A stretch of DNA of 64,000 nt from contig NZ_JALKFS010000005.1 in NCBI RefSeq assembly GCF_023051145.1, positions 1,612,001 through 1,676,000 on the forward strand, given 5' to 3'. Source of the stretch: Williamsia sp. DF01-3 (GTDB lineage Bacteria; Actinomycetota; Actinomycetes; Mycobacteriales; Mycobacteriaceae). Position 1 is the first letter of the stretch. Each line of letters starts with the position of its first letter. This document shows, one piece after another, positions 27,341 to 35,894 of the stretch. Position numbers and translations under genes: made by a program. The notes under the pieces were generated by a model. It saw only the letters and a program-made list of their open reading frames with translations, did not search any database and was not told where the DNA came from.

Positions 27341-28435
27341 ATGTCGGCCGTGACCTCTCCGTCGTCTGCGCACCCCCACTCACCGCTGCTGCAGGTGCGC
27401 CGGATCTGGGCCGAGCCGGAGGCCCAAGCCGATCTGCGCGGCCAGCAGGTGCTCGCGCGATTCCCCGACGCCGAGATCATCGACGTCGAGTCGCACTGGC
27501 AGATCCCGTCGTTGCACGGCAACGAGGGCAATGTCGATCGATGGGTGAGGGTCAAGACCGAAGATCTTGTCCTCGGTGTGAAGAAGTCGCTGACGGCGCG
27601 ACCCAACGGGAGGTCGGCTGACTGGATCGCGCCGTCGACGGCCAACGGGTGCGCCATGGCCTGCGCCTACTGCTACGTACCGCGGCGGAAGGGTTACGCC
27701 AACCCGGTCACCGTGTTCACCAACATCGACGCCATCATCGGCTATCTCGGCAGGCACATCCGGCGGCAGGGCGCCAAGCCCGCGCCCAATCAGTGCGACC
27801 CGATTGATTGGGTCTACGACATCGGCGAGAACAGCGACTGCAGCGTGGATGCGACCATCAGCGACAACGTCGCCGACCTCATCGCGTTCTTCGCCAGACA
27901 GGCCGGCGCCAAGGCCAGCTTTGCCACCAAGTACGTGAACCGGGACCTGCTCGACCTCGACCCGAGGCGGGGCACCCGCATCCGGTTCTCGCTGATGCCG
28001 GAGGCGGACTCGAGGTTGCTCGACATCCGTACGTCGACCATCGACGACCGCCTTGCGGTGTTGAACGACTTCGTCGACGCCGGGTACCAGGTGCACCTGA
28101 ACTTCTCGCCGGTGGTCCTCTCGGCCGGATGGCGGGAGCGCTGGACGGAGCTGCTCCGCCGTCTGGACGATGCGACGGATGAACGCTTCAAACAGCAGGC
28201 GGCTGTCGAGATCATCACGCTCACCCACAACCGCGACCTGCACGAGGTGAACCTCGGCTGGCACCCCAAGGCCGAAGAGGTGTTGTGGACTCCGGGCATC
28301 CAGCAGACCAAGCGGTCGCAGACGGGCGGTATCAACGTGCGGTATCGCAACACCGTCAAAGCCGACGCCGTGCACACGATGGTCGAGCTGATCGCGACGC
28401 ACGCCCCGTGGCTGACTGTCCGCTACGCGTTCTGA
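27341..28435 (+). CDS. Spore photoproduct lyase family radical SAM protein
   Basis: 364 aa. The radical SAM cluster motif is CAMACAYC with cysteines at residues 104, 108 and 111, in the setting STANGCAMACAYCYVPRRKG that is characteristic of spore photoproduct lyase homologues. It continues with YDIGENSDCSVDA, where a Cys could serve as a hydrogen donor, and SFATKYVNRDLL. In Bacillus the enzyme reverts the UV lesion 5-thyminyl-5,6-dihydrothymine. This organism type does not sporulate, so the substrate is uncertain, but UV repair is plausible. The stop overlaps the convergent kinase gene by 13 bases. Confidence 0.85.
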   Translation: MSAVTSPSSAHPHSPLLQVRRIWAEPEAQADLRGQQVLARFPDAEIIDVESHWQIPSLHGNEGNVDRWVRVKTEDLVLGVKKSLTARPNGRSADWIAPSTANGCAMACAYCYVPRRKGYANPVTVFTNIDAIIGYLGRHIRRQGAKPAPNQCDPIDWVYDIGENSDCSVDATISDNVADLIAFFARQAGAKASFATKYVNRDLLDLDPRRGTRIRFSLMPEADSRLLDIRTSTIDDRLAVLNDFVDAGYQVHLNFSPVVLSAGWRERWTELLRRLDDATDERFKQQAAVEIITLTHNRDLHEVNLGWHPKAEEVLWTPGIQQTKRSQTGGINVRYRNTVKADAVHTMVELIATHAPWLTVRYAF

Positions 28436-29949
28436 CCAGTCGGATCCGGATCGTCGCCGAGGGGGAGATGGAACTCGAACACGGCGCCTCGAGGGAAGTT
28501 CTCGCGCGCCGACAGGGTGCCACCCTGGCGGGTGATGATCCGGTGGCTCAGGGCCAGCCCGATGCCGTGGCCGGTCGACTTGTCGGTGAACGCGCCGTCG
28601 AAAATGCGGCCGGAAGGCATGTGTGACAAGCCTTTCCCTTGATCGGTGACGGTGAAGACGCCGAAGTCGCGCTCCCGCCGCACCGCCACCGACACCACTC
28701 GTTGCTCCGCCGGCCACTCCGCCATCTCCTCGATGGCGTTGAAACACAGGTTGAGCACCACCTGCCCGGTCAGCACCCGCTCGCACACCACTTCGACCGG
28801 GTCTTCGGCTGGGGCGTACTGCACGATGACGCCGCGCTCCCGGGCGCGCAGGTCGATGAAATAGGCACACTCCGCGACGATGTCGTTGAGGTCGGTGTGC
28901 TGCTGTGACTCCTCGAGAGTGGTGACGTACTCCCGAAGGCTCCGCACGATGTTGTTGGCCCGATCGAGTTGTCTGCGTGCATGTTCGAGTCCGCGGTGGA
29001 TGTCTTCCTGCCCCGACTGGCTGTCGCCGAGGCGGCTCTGTGTACCCGCCAGGTAGTTGGTGGCGGCAGCGAGCGGCTGGGCGAGTTCATGAGCGATGGC
29101 CATGGCCATGTCGCCCATCGCGTTGTACCGGGCCAGATGATTGAGGTACTGGGCGTCACGGCGATGCGCTTGCTCGGTGAGGACGTGCTCGGTCACGTCA
29201 TGACACAGCAGAAGAGAACCGCTGAGGTCGTTCTCGATCTCGATGTGCTGACAACTACCCGAATGCCATCGCACACGTCCACTCGGCAGAGCCAGCTCAT
29301 AGCGGATGCTCTCTGGTTCACCGTGGCGCGCTGTGCGCCCCAGCGCGGCCTGCACGCTCAGTCTGGATTCTCCCGGGCGGCAGAAGTTGATGAACTGTGC
29401 GCCGACCAGGTCGTCGACCGACGAGTCGAGCAACGCGGCCGCTGCCTCACTGGCGTACGTGATCAGGCCGTCGTCGTCGAGGACAAGAATGCCTTCGCTC
29501 ATGCTCCGTAGAAAGGCCGCCAGACGTGCCTCGGTTCTGGTCAGGTCGGCCTCGGTGCGTACCAGGTTGCTACGCATCAGCGCTTCGTGCTCGATGTCGC
29601 GGAACTGGACCATCACCACCGGGCGGGCGGACAGCTCGACGCGAATGGCGATCGCCTCGGTGAGGATGACCCGGCCGCTCTTGGCCCGGTACGCCCATTC
29701 GGTGACCGCCACACCGTTGTCCGCGGCGTCCTGCAGCCATTGGCGGCCGACCGACCGCCGGTACCGGCGTTCGCGGGCACTCATGTCCGGTGCCTTGAGG
29801 GGACGCAGTTCTTCCACGCTGAACTCCAGGAGTTCGGCGGCCGCCGGGTTGGCCCACAGGATGTCTTTCGTCACCGCGTCGTGTACGAGGACGCAGTACC
29901 GCAATGACCTGACCAGGCGCTCGTAGTCGCTTGCCGTCAATTCGGGCAC
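28423..29949 (-). CDS. FixL-like PAS sensor histidine kinase (iac regulator)
   Basis: 508 aa without clear membrane segments, so cytoplasmic. Two PAS domains (about residues 5-125 and 145-255) are followed by a FixL/DctB-type transmitter: H-box AMAIAHELAQPLAAATNYLA, N-box region LCFNAIEEMAEWP, G1 FTVTDQGKGLSHM and G2 KSTGHGIGLALSHRI. A heme-binding His typical of true FixL was not identified. It is divergent from iacA, and the cognate regulator is probably 32533-33183, within the same cluster. PAS sensing of an aromatic ligand, such as indole-3-acetate or a breakdown product, is the likely but unproven signal. Confidence 0.88.
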   Translation of the reverse strand: MPELTASDYERLVRSLRYCVLVHDAVTKDILWANPAAAELLEFSVEELRPLKAPDMSARERRYRRSVGRQWLQDAADNGVAVTEWAYRAKSGRVILTEAIAIRVELSARPVVMVQFRDIEHEALMRSNLVRTEADLTRTEARLAAFLRSMSEGILVLDDDGLITYASEAAAALLDSSVDDLVGAQFINFCRPGESRLSVQAALGRTARHGEPESIRYELALPSGRVRWHSGSCQHIEIENDLSGSLLLCHDVTEHVLTEQAHRRDAQYLNHLARYNAMGDMAMAIAHELAQPLAAATNYLAGTQSRLGDSQSGQEDIHRGLEHARRQLDRANNIVRSLREYVTTLEESQQHTDLNDIVAECAYFIDLRARERGVIVQYAPAEDPVEVVCERVLTGQVVLNLCFNAIEEMAEWPAEQRVVSVAVRRERDFGVFTVTDQGKGLSHMPSGRIFDGAFTDKSTGHGIGLALSHRIITRQGGTLSARENFPRGAVFEFHLPLGDDPDPTGQNA

Positions 29950-30002
29950 ATCCGCCTCCTTTGCAGGCCTTCAGCATCGGGTGCCCGGGGCCGGGGTGCA
30001 AG

Positions 30003-30018
30003 TAAGGAATTGCTTAGT
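30003..30018. promoter_or_regulatory. GTAAGGA-type palindrome before iacA
   Basis: GTAAGGAATTGCTTAG contains the near-perfect dyad TAAG-AATT-CTTA, 87 bases before the iacA start in the divergent region with the kinase gene. Related GTAAGGA-like sequences occur before iacG (34612) and iacC (37005). A binding site for the FixJ-like regulator is inferred. Confidence 0.4.
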
Positions 30019-30104
30019 CGCCACGCGGGAAGTCCCGATACCGCGGAATCGGCCGCGTCCATAGCGTTTGCGGCAGAGCGATTTCGAACGAATGGGAGAC
30101 AGCG

Positions 30105-31277
30105 ATGACGACCGAGAGCGTGACGCAGAAGGTGTCCGCGGAACCGGCGGGTCCGGCACGAGACGCGGCTTTTGATCACGCACTCGAGGTGCTCCGAGCA
30201 CGTCGCGACGAGTTCAACGAGCAGCGGTTTGTGCCGAAGGACTACATCGAACTCCTCAAGCGCGCCGGGATCTATCGGGCCTCCACGCCTGCCGCGTTCG
30301 GCGGTGAGCCCGTGCCGCCCGCCGACTTCATGCGACTGATCGAGCGCATCTCCGCTGTCGATCCGGCCACGGGATGGGTCTCGAGCTTCGGTTCGGCGCT
30401 GGTCTACTTCGCGGCTCTGCCCGTCGAGACCCAGGAGAAGATCTATGCCGAAGGGCCCGATGTCGCCTATGCCGGTGGTCTTTTCCCGATGCAGAAGGCC
30501 GAGAGGGTCGACGGTGGCTTCCTCTGCTCGGGCGTATGGCAGTTCGCCAGCGGATGCCGCGGCGCGGACATCCTGGGCATCGGACTCGTCGGTGGGCCGG
30601 ACACCGGAGGCAAGCCACTGACCGCCCTCGTCCACCCCGACGATGTGGAGATCGTCGACAACTGGTCGGTGGCCGGGATGAAGGCCACCGGAAGCCACTC
30701 GATCCGCGCTGAGAGGCTGTTCGTCCCCGACGAGATGACCTTCGTCCGGGGCGGGGCCCCGCAGGTCGACGAACCCCTCACCCGGTATCCGTCGCTGGCC
30801 TACGCCGCGCAGGTGCTTGCGGTGGTGGCGCTGGGCGCGGCCAGGGGAGCTCTCGATCACGTCATCGAGGTGGGGGCGGCCAAGTCGTCCATCACCGGCG
30901 GAGAGGCGAAGGGCAATCGGCCCGCCTACAAGTCGGGAGTTGCCAAGGCCGAGGCGGAGTTGCGGTCGGCGCGCGCGTTCTTCTACGAGACCTCCGAGCA
31001 GGTATGGCGCAAAGCTGTTGCCGATGAGCCCATCTCGGACACGGACCGCGCGATGTTGAGGCTGTGTGCAACACACGCCGCGCATGTCGGGCGTGCTGTG
31101 GTGCTGCAGGCGTTCGACCTTGCGGGCACCGGCGCGATCTACGAGACCCACCCACTGCAGAGATATGTGCAGGACGCACTTGTTCCCGCACAGCACGCCA
31201 TGCTGCAGACCCATACGTACGAGGCAGCCGGCGCGCTGATCCTCGGGCTGGACGCCGGGATTCCCAGCTTCCCCTGA
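30105..31277 (+). CDS. iacA: Acyl-CoA-dehydrogenase-fold flavin monooxygenase, IacA-like
   Basis: 390 aa, ATG 30105 with GGGAG upstream. The fold is that of acyl-CoA dehydrogenases and group D flavin monooxygenases: LKRAGIYRASTPAAFGGEPV, DPATGWVSSFGSALVYFA, FLCSGVWQFASGCRGADI and the C-terminal FDLAGTGAIYETHPLQRYVQD. Within an iac cluster this protein performs the first oxidation of indole-3-acetate, using reduced flavin from IacG. Similar proteins oxidise indole to indoxyl, so indole or skatole are alternative substrates. It leads the iacA-iacB-iacE operon. Confidence 0.88.
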   Translation: MTTESVTQKVSAEPAGPARDAAFDHALEVLRARRDEFNEQRFVPKDYIELLKRAGIYRASTPAAFGGEPVPPADFMRLIERISAVDPATGWVSSFGSALVYFAALPVETQEKIYAEGPDVAYAGGLFPMQKAERVDGGFLCSGVWQFASGCRGADILGIGLVGGPDTGGKPLTALVHPDDVEIVDNWSVAGMKATGSHSIRAERLFVPDEMTFVRGGAPQVDEPLTRYPSLAYAAQVLAVVALGAARGALDHVIEVGAAKSSITGGEAKGNRPAYKSGVAKAEAELRSARAFFYETSEQVWRKAVADEPISDTDRAMLRLCATHAAHVGRAVVLQAFDLAGTGAIYETHPLQRYVQDALVPAQHAMLQTHTYEAAGALILGLDAGIPSFP

Positions 31278-31339
31278 ACCCTGCCTTCCCCAGGCATTGT
31301 GCAGCAGCAACATTCACCTCGACCAAGGAGTAGGACATC

Positions 31340-31705
31340 ATGGCCACCGAGCCGCTACGCACACTCTTCTGCATCGGCAACAACCAGAATTTCTTCGACC
31401 TGCCGAAGTCCGAGATCGGCCCCGTCTGGGTCGCCATCTCGACGATGCTGTCGAACCTCAAGAACATGGACGGCGTCGACATCATCGGCACGTTCGACGA
31501 CGATTCGCACATGGTGGGACCGTCGGACGGTTGGCCCTGGACGTGTTACGTGCTGGCCGATGTGCGTGATCAGCCGACGGTCAAGGAAGCCTGCAACCTG
31601 CTTCGCACCACCATGATCGGCGAGTACGCCCTGTGGAAGTACTTCAAGATCGAGGCCCGGATGGGCCGCGAGTTGACTATTCGCGACGACGTCGCACTTG
31701 ACTGA
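31340..31705 (+). CDS. iacB: IacB-like small protein
   Basis: 121 aa, ATG 31340 with AAGGAG upstream. The sequence RTLFCIGNNQNFFDLPKSE, then PVWVAISTMLSNLKNM and WPWTCYVLADV resembles IacB, a small conserved protein of indole-3-acetate clusters with no assigned reaction. Its conserved position between iacA and iacE supports the call. No catalytic motif is evident; ferredoxin-like alpha/beta folding is possible. Confidence 0.75.
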   Translation: MATEPLRTLFCIGNNQNFFDLPKSEIGPVWVAISTMLSNLKNMDGVDIIGTFDDDSHMVGPSDGWPWTCYVLADVRDQPTVKEACNLLRTTMIGEYALWKYFKIEARMGRELTIRDDVALD

Positions 31706-31735
31706 CCACACGAGCGCCGACCACGAGGTGAATCG

Positions 31736-32500
31736 ATGATGCGAGACGAGCACGCCACACAGACCGGGATCGCGGTGGTGACCGGGGCGGCAGGGGGGAT
31801 GGGCCGTCACATCGCCAGCCGACTGCACGCGGACGGCCATCAAGTTCTCCTCACCGACATCGCGGTTGATGCGGCCGAGTCGTTCGCGGCCGAACTGTCA
31901 CCCGATGGCACCACCGCACGTGCGGTGGCACTGGATGTGGCCCACCGAGCAGAGTTCGCCCGCGTGCTCGACGAGTGCCGCGAACTCTGGGGTGTACCAA
32001 CCATTCTGGTGAACAACGCCGCAGTCACCCAGGCTGCCGACCTGATGACCCTCGGCGAAGAGGACTTCACGCGGGTGCTGACGACAAACGTCAACAGCAT
32101 CTTCTTCGGTTGCCAGATATTCGGTGCGGCAATGGCCGCGGAGGGGTACGGCCGAATCGTCAACATGGCCTCGCTGGCCGGTCAGAACGGTGGGACCGCG
32201 ACGGGTGGTCACTATGCGTCGTCGAAAGGCGCGATCCTCACGGCCACCAAGATCTTTGCCCGAGAGCTCGCAGCGCAGGGGGTGACGGTGAACGCCATAG
32301 CGCCTGGCCCACATGATCTTCCGGTGGTCCGCGCCACCGTACCGCCCGAGAAGCTGGATGCGGTGATCGCGGGTATCCCGGTCGGCAGGCTCGGCGACCC
32401 GGCGTTCATCGGTGACGTGGTCAGTTTGCTGACCTCCGTCGGCGCGAGTTTTGTCACGGGCGCATGCTGGGACGTCAACGGCGGTCTCTACCTTCGCTGA
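31736..32500 (+). CDS. iacE: Short-chain dehydrogenase/reductase, IacE-like
   Basis: 254 aa, ATG 31736 preceded by GAGGTGA. Classical SDR signatures: GAAGGMGRHIA for the cofactor, VNNAAV, catalytic YASSK (in GGHYASSKGAI) and the preceding Ser region MASLAGQNGG. The Asp at the end of beta-2 (LLTDIAVD) suggests NAD preference. In the iac pathway an SDR acts on an oxidised indole-acetate intermediate. It closes the iacABE operon, facing the response-regulator gene. Confidence 0.85.
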   Translation: MMRDEHATQTGIAVVTGAAGGMGRHIASRLHADGHQVLLTDIAVDAAESFAAELSPDGTTARAVALDVAHRAEFARVLDECRELWGVPTILVNNAAVTQAADLMTLGEEDFTRVLTTNVNSIFFGCQIFGAAMAAEGYGRIVNMASLAGQNGGTATGGHYASSKGAILTATKIFARELAAQGVTVNAIAPGPHDLPVVRATVPPEKLDAVIAGIPVGRLGDPAFIGDVVSLLTSVGASFVTGACWDVNGGLYLR

Positions 32501-32532
32501 CCTGCCGTGGGAAGGACGGCGGCGTGGGGGCT

Positions 32533-33183
32533 CTAGTCGTGGTCGACGGCGATGTCGACGTCGAAGCGCAGGACGTCACGCACCAGCGTGCTGATGCTGT
32601 CCGCGTCGGTCTTGCTCTTGATCCGCGCGCGGTGCACGTCGACCGTCTTGACACTCATCCCGAGACGACGGGCGATGTTCTGGCTGGGTAGCCCCTCGAC
32701 CACCAGCGCGAGGATCTGGCGTTCTCGAGGTGTCAGCGACGCCACCTTGAGCTGCACCGCCTGCTGCAGACGGAACTGCCGGAACCTGCTGTCGGCCTTC
32801 TCGACGCCCGCCTGCACCGCGTCGAGCAAGCGCTGCGGTTCGTATGGTTTCTCGAGGAAGTCGAGTGCCCCGGCCTGCAGGGTACTCACCGACATCCGGA
32901 TGTCGCCGTGGGCGGAGACGAAGATGATCGCCACGTGGGGCGCAAACGCAGTCAGCTTCTCCTGCAAGCGGGTTCCGCTGATCTGGGGCATCCGGACATC
33001 GAGCACGATGCACGCCGCGTGGTCGCCGTTGTACGCCGACAGGAACTCGTCGGCGCTGTGGAAGATCCGCGGAGTGATGCCGATGCTGTCGAGTAACCAA
33101 GCCACCGACTCGCAGAGTTCGGGGTCGTCATCGACAACGTAGACCGTTGCCGGTCGTGGGTCATCGGTTGGCTGATCGGACAT
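32533..33183 (-). CDS. FixJ/NarL-type response regulator (iac regulator)
   Basis: 216 aa. The receiver domain (about 12-130) has VYVVDDDPELC, phospho-acceptor Asp in IVLDVRMPQISG, the Ser of FVSAHGD and the Lys of EKPYEP. A LuxR-type helix-turn-helix follows (LTPRERQILALVVEGLPSQN, IARRLGMSVKTVDVHRARI). The FixJ-like arrangement matches the FixL-like kinase at 28423-29949. Proteobacterial iac clusters often use a MarR repressor (IacR); here no MarR lies in the cluster, so this pair probably activates it. Confidence 0.9.
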   Translation of the reverse strand: MSDQPTDDPRPATVYVVDDDPELCESVAWLLDSIGITPRIFHSADEFLSAYNGDHAACIVLDVRMPQISGTRLQEKLTAFAPHVAIIFVSAHGDIRMSVSTLQAGALDFLEKPYEPQRLLDAVQAGVEKADSRFRQFRLQQAVQLKVASLTPRERQILALVVEGLPSQNIARRLGMSVKTVDVHRARIKSKTDADSISTLVRDVLRFDVDIAVDHD

Positions 33184-33252
33184 TTCTCCTCGGATCTCCG
33201 CATCTCGAACCTGGCAATGGAGACGAGTCGACTCTACCCTCTCTGCTGCGCG

Positions 33253-34557
33253 TCAGCCCTGAACCGGCGGCAGAGACCGTAGGACGGCTTCGAGGGCAAT
33301 CGCAACGTCGAAGAGCTCGCCCTCGTGGCCAGGATGGCCGATGAGTTGCAGTCCGAGTGGAAGCCCGGCGACAGTACGTGCACCGGGCACGGTCACCACC
33401 GGGGCCCCGAGTAACTGCCACGGCCGACTCAAGACAGGCGATCCGGTGGCAGCGAGGCCGGCGGGTGCCGGCCCGAGTGCGGCCGGGCCGACGATGATCG
33501 ATCGCCCGATGCGGTCCACGAGTTGCTCTCGCAAACGCTCACGTCGGTCGAGGGCGGCATCACGGTCACCTTCTGATGTGTTCCGGCCGTCGTCGATCAG
33601 CTGTCGAAGAGGATCGCTCAGAGTCTGGGAGTGCTGGTTGTACACGGCGTCGAGCGTGATGGCCGCTTCATGGGCCATCACGGTGAGGTGATCTCGGGCG
33701 AGCTCACGCACCTGATCATCCCACTCCAAACGTGCAGTCGCACGGCCTGCTTCACGGAAGAGCGTGGGCGCCTGCTCGATCAATCGCGCCATCGGCGGTT
33801 CGATGTCCCCGAGTGCCGTTCCGTCCCAGACGAATACGGTGTTGGTGTCTGTGCTGCTCGGCTGCAGTTCCCGGCCGGTGAACGACGAGTACACGTACGC
33901 CAGGTCGGACACCGTACGGGTGAGCATCCCCAGCGAATCGAGCGATTCGCTCAATCCGCACACACCCGCCAGGTCGGTTGTGCCGTGCGCGAATACCATT
34001 CCTGCCGCGCCGCAGAACGACGCCGGACGGGTGAGTGACCCTGCGGTTTGGGTACCCAAGGCAAGCGGCACCGCGCCGGCTCCCACGGCAGCCGCGGAGC
34101 CGCTCGAAGAACCGCCAGGCGTGTGATCGATCGCGAAGGGGTTTCGCGTCGGACCTGGTGCGAAGTACCCGAATTCGGTTGTGACGGTTTTGCCCTGGAC
34201 CACGGCGCCGAGCTCGCGCAGCCGGGCGACGCAGGGTGCGTCGGCGAGGACAGGGTCGGCCGACGTGGTCGACGATCCGGCGCGCGTAGGGATTCCGGCG
34301 ACGTCGATGAGGTCCTTGACCCCCACGGAGACTCCGCGCAGTGGCAGTGAGCCGTTGTCCCGATCCCGGTCCCGGTCTCGTTCGCGTGCTTCGTCCACCG
34401 TCTCGGTCGACAGGTGAACCCAAGCCGCGATACGCGTTTCGGCGGCTTCGATCTCCTGGCGGACTGCTGAGGCGAGTTCCTCGGCGGTCACGTCACCGTT
34501 GCCGACGGCGGCCGCCTGATCCTCGATCGACCGTGTCAGGTGCTCAGCGATCACCAT
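33253..34557 (-). CDS. iacH: Amidase signature family protein, IacH-like
   Basis: 434 aa from ATG 34557, chosen over 34569 because GGAGGAG precedes it. Amidase signature features: the Lys of GVKDLIDVAG, Ser-rich PGGSSSGSAAAVGAG and GTQTAGSLTRPASFCGAAG with the catalytic Ser pair, and SLDSLGMLTR. Its position in the cluster fits IacH, the amidase-like protein of indole-3-acetate loci. A run of alternating Arg-Asp (ERDRDRDRDN) near residue 65 is a low-complexity insert. Which amide is cleaved is not established. Confidence 0.87.
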   Translation of the reverse strand: MVIAEHLTRSIEDQAAAVGNGDVTAEELASAVRQEIEAAETRIAAWVHLSTETVDEARERDRDRDRDNGSLPLRGVSVGVKDLIDVAGIPTRAGSSTTSADPVLADAPCVARLRELGAVVQGKTVTTEFGYFAPGPTRNPFAIDHTPGGSSSGSAAAVGAGAVPLALGTQTAGSLTRPASFCGAAGMVFAHGTTDLAGVCGLSESLDSLGMLTRTVSDLAYVYSSFTGRELQPSSTDTNTVFVWDGTALGDIEPPMARLIEQAPTLFREAGRATARLEWDDQVRELARDHLTVMAHEAAITLDAVYNQHSQTLSDPLRQLIDDGRNTSEGDRDAALDRRERLREQLVDRIGRSIIVGPAALGPAPAGLAATGSPVLSRPWQLLGAPVVTVPGARTVAGLPLGLQLIGHPGHEGELFDVAIALEAVLRSLPPVQG

Positions 34558-34611
34558 TGTCTCCTCCATCTCCGGTGCCGCCAGTGTGCCCGCCCGCGGC
34601 GACGGGGAACA

Positions 34612-34643
34612 GTAAAGATTTCTCTCCTACCGGTGTAGGGGAG
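34612..34643. promoter_or_regulatory. GTAAAGA/CTCCTAC dyad before iacG
   Basis: GTAAAGATTT is followed by a dyad of CTCCTAC and GTAGGGGAG around CGGT, in the divergent region between iacH and iacG. The GTAAAGA and GTAGGGGA parts resemble the GTAAGGA boxes before iacA and iacC. Confidence 0.38.
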
Positions 34644-34705
34644 GTGAGCAATACGTTGCTGCCAGCACAGTGTCCAGCTCGCATCCTGACCACAGGAAGG
34701 CAATC

Positions 34706-35881
34706 ATGTCCCATCCCGCTACGGCTCCGGTGGACCCGCACGTGTTCCGAGAAGTGATGGGACACTACCCGACCGGCGTCGTGGTGGTGACCGGCCGCGA
34801 CAGTGAAGGCGACATCCTCGCCATGGTCGTCGGCACGTTCAACTCGGTGTCTCTTGATCCGCCTCTGGTGTCGTTCATGCCGATGATGACCTCGCGCACT
34901 TTTGCGAAGATGCGTGAGTGCTCGTCGCTGTGCATCAACATCCTGGGAGGGGAACAGGAAGACATCGTGCTGACCATCGCGCAGCGTTGGGAGAACAAGC
35001 TCGATGGCATCGATTGGTTCCCCTCGCCGTCGGGCGACCCCGTGCTGTCGGAATCGATCGCATGGATCGACACGACCATCTGGAACACCGTTGAGGCAGG
35101 CGATCATTGGATCGTCCTGTGTCGGGTCAACGACATGGCGGTGGCGAATCCGGTGTCCCCCCTGATCTTCTTCCAGGGCGGCTACGGCAGTTTCGTATCC
35201 ACGTCGTTGATGGCACGCATGGATCACGAGATCCTGCCTGCCATCCACGCCGCTCACGGTGCTCGTGCCGAGGTCGAGGCGCTGGCCAACTCGATCGGAT
35301 GCGAGGTGTCGGTGTTCACCGCGGTCAGCTGCGACGAGATGGCCACCGTGCTGTCTGCCACCGGGGTAGGAGTCGACCGAGAAGAAGGGCTTGCCCACCG
35401 GGTGCCGATGGTCCCGCCGATCGGGGACAGCTACGTCTTCTCCCGGCCCATCGAGGAGCAGGAGCGCTGGGTCGACAAACTGCGCGAGGCAAGTGCAGAG
35501 ATCAAGGACATGCATCGGATGCGGCTCGAGTTCGTGCGTGAGCATGGCTACCTGCTGTCGTTCCTGCCCGTGGAGGGGAGCGCGGCGTACGACGAGATGC
35601 GGGACGCGACAAAACGTTACGAGAAGGGCCGGTTGACCCCATCGCAGGAGCGCAACATACGCGAATCGATCGGCCGGGCATCGGTCGACTATCGGGTCCG
35701 CGAGGTCGACGAGCAGCAGGTCTACGACGTCGGCTCGATCGTGTTGCCGGTGCGAGACCCTGCGGGTGAGTACTCATTGACGCTGCGCCTGGGCCAGCTG
35801 CCGCCCCAGAGCGCGGGGTCCACGATCAACACCTGGCTGGACGAGGCGCGGGCAGTCGTCCGCGTGCTGGAAGCCGGATGA
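34706..35881 (+). CDS. iacG: Flavin reductase domain protein with long C-terminal extension, IacG-like
   Basis: 391 aa from ATG 34706 (AGGAAGG upstream). Residues 1-165 are a flavin-reductase (FMN-binding split barrel) domain: FREVMGHYPTGVVVVTGRD, FNSVSLDPPLVSFMP, and HWIVLCRVNDMA. It would supply reduced flavin to IacA. The remaining 220 residues are unusual for a flavin reductase: a helical section, then YDVGSIVLPVRDPAGEYSLT, which looks like part of an IclR-type ligand-binding domain. The extension may sense a pathway molecule. The gene precedes iacI by 13 bases. Confidence 0.82.
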   Translation: MSHPATAPVDPHVFREVMGHYPTGVVVVTGRDSEGDILAMVVGTFNSVSLDPPLVSFMPMMTSRTFAKMRECSSLCINILGGEQEDIVLTIAQRWENKLDGIDWFPSPSGDPVLSESIAWIDTTIWNTVEAGDHWIVLCRVNDMAVANPVSPLIFFQGGYGSFVSTSLMARMDHEILPAIHAAHGARAEVEALANSIGCEVSVFTAVSCDEMATVLSATGVGVDREEGLAHRVPMVPPIGDSYVFSRPIEEQERWVDKLREASAEIKDMHRMRLEFVREHGYLLSFLPVEGSAAYDEMRDATKRYEKGRLTPSQERNIRESIGRASVDYRVREVDEQQVYDVGSIVLPVRDPAGEYSLTLRLGQLPPQSAGSTINTWLDEARAVVRVLEAG

Positions 35882-35894
35882 GGAGGAACTGACG

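Noticed and set aside
27380-28870. A 496-residue minus-strand frame across the radical SAM gene and kinase end
   Set aside because: It is Arg/Gly/Val-rich with no domain and lies opposite two well-supported genes; long antisense frames are common at this GC content.
29937-31313. A 458-residue minus-strand frame opposite iacA
   Set aside because: Low-complexity translation without motifs; the plus strand carries a clear acyl-CoA-dehydrogenase-fold protein.
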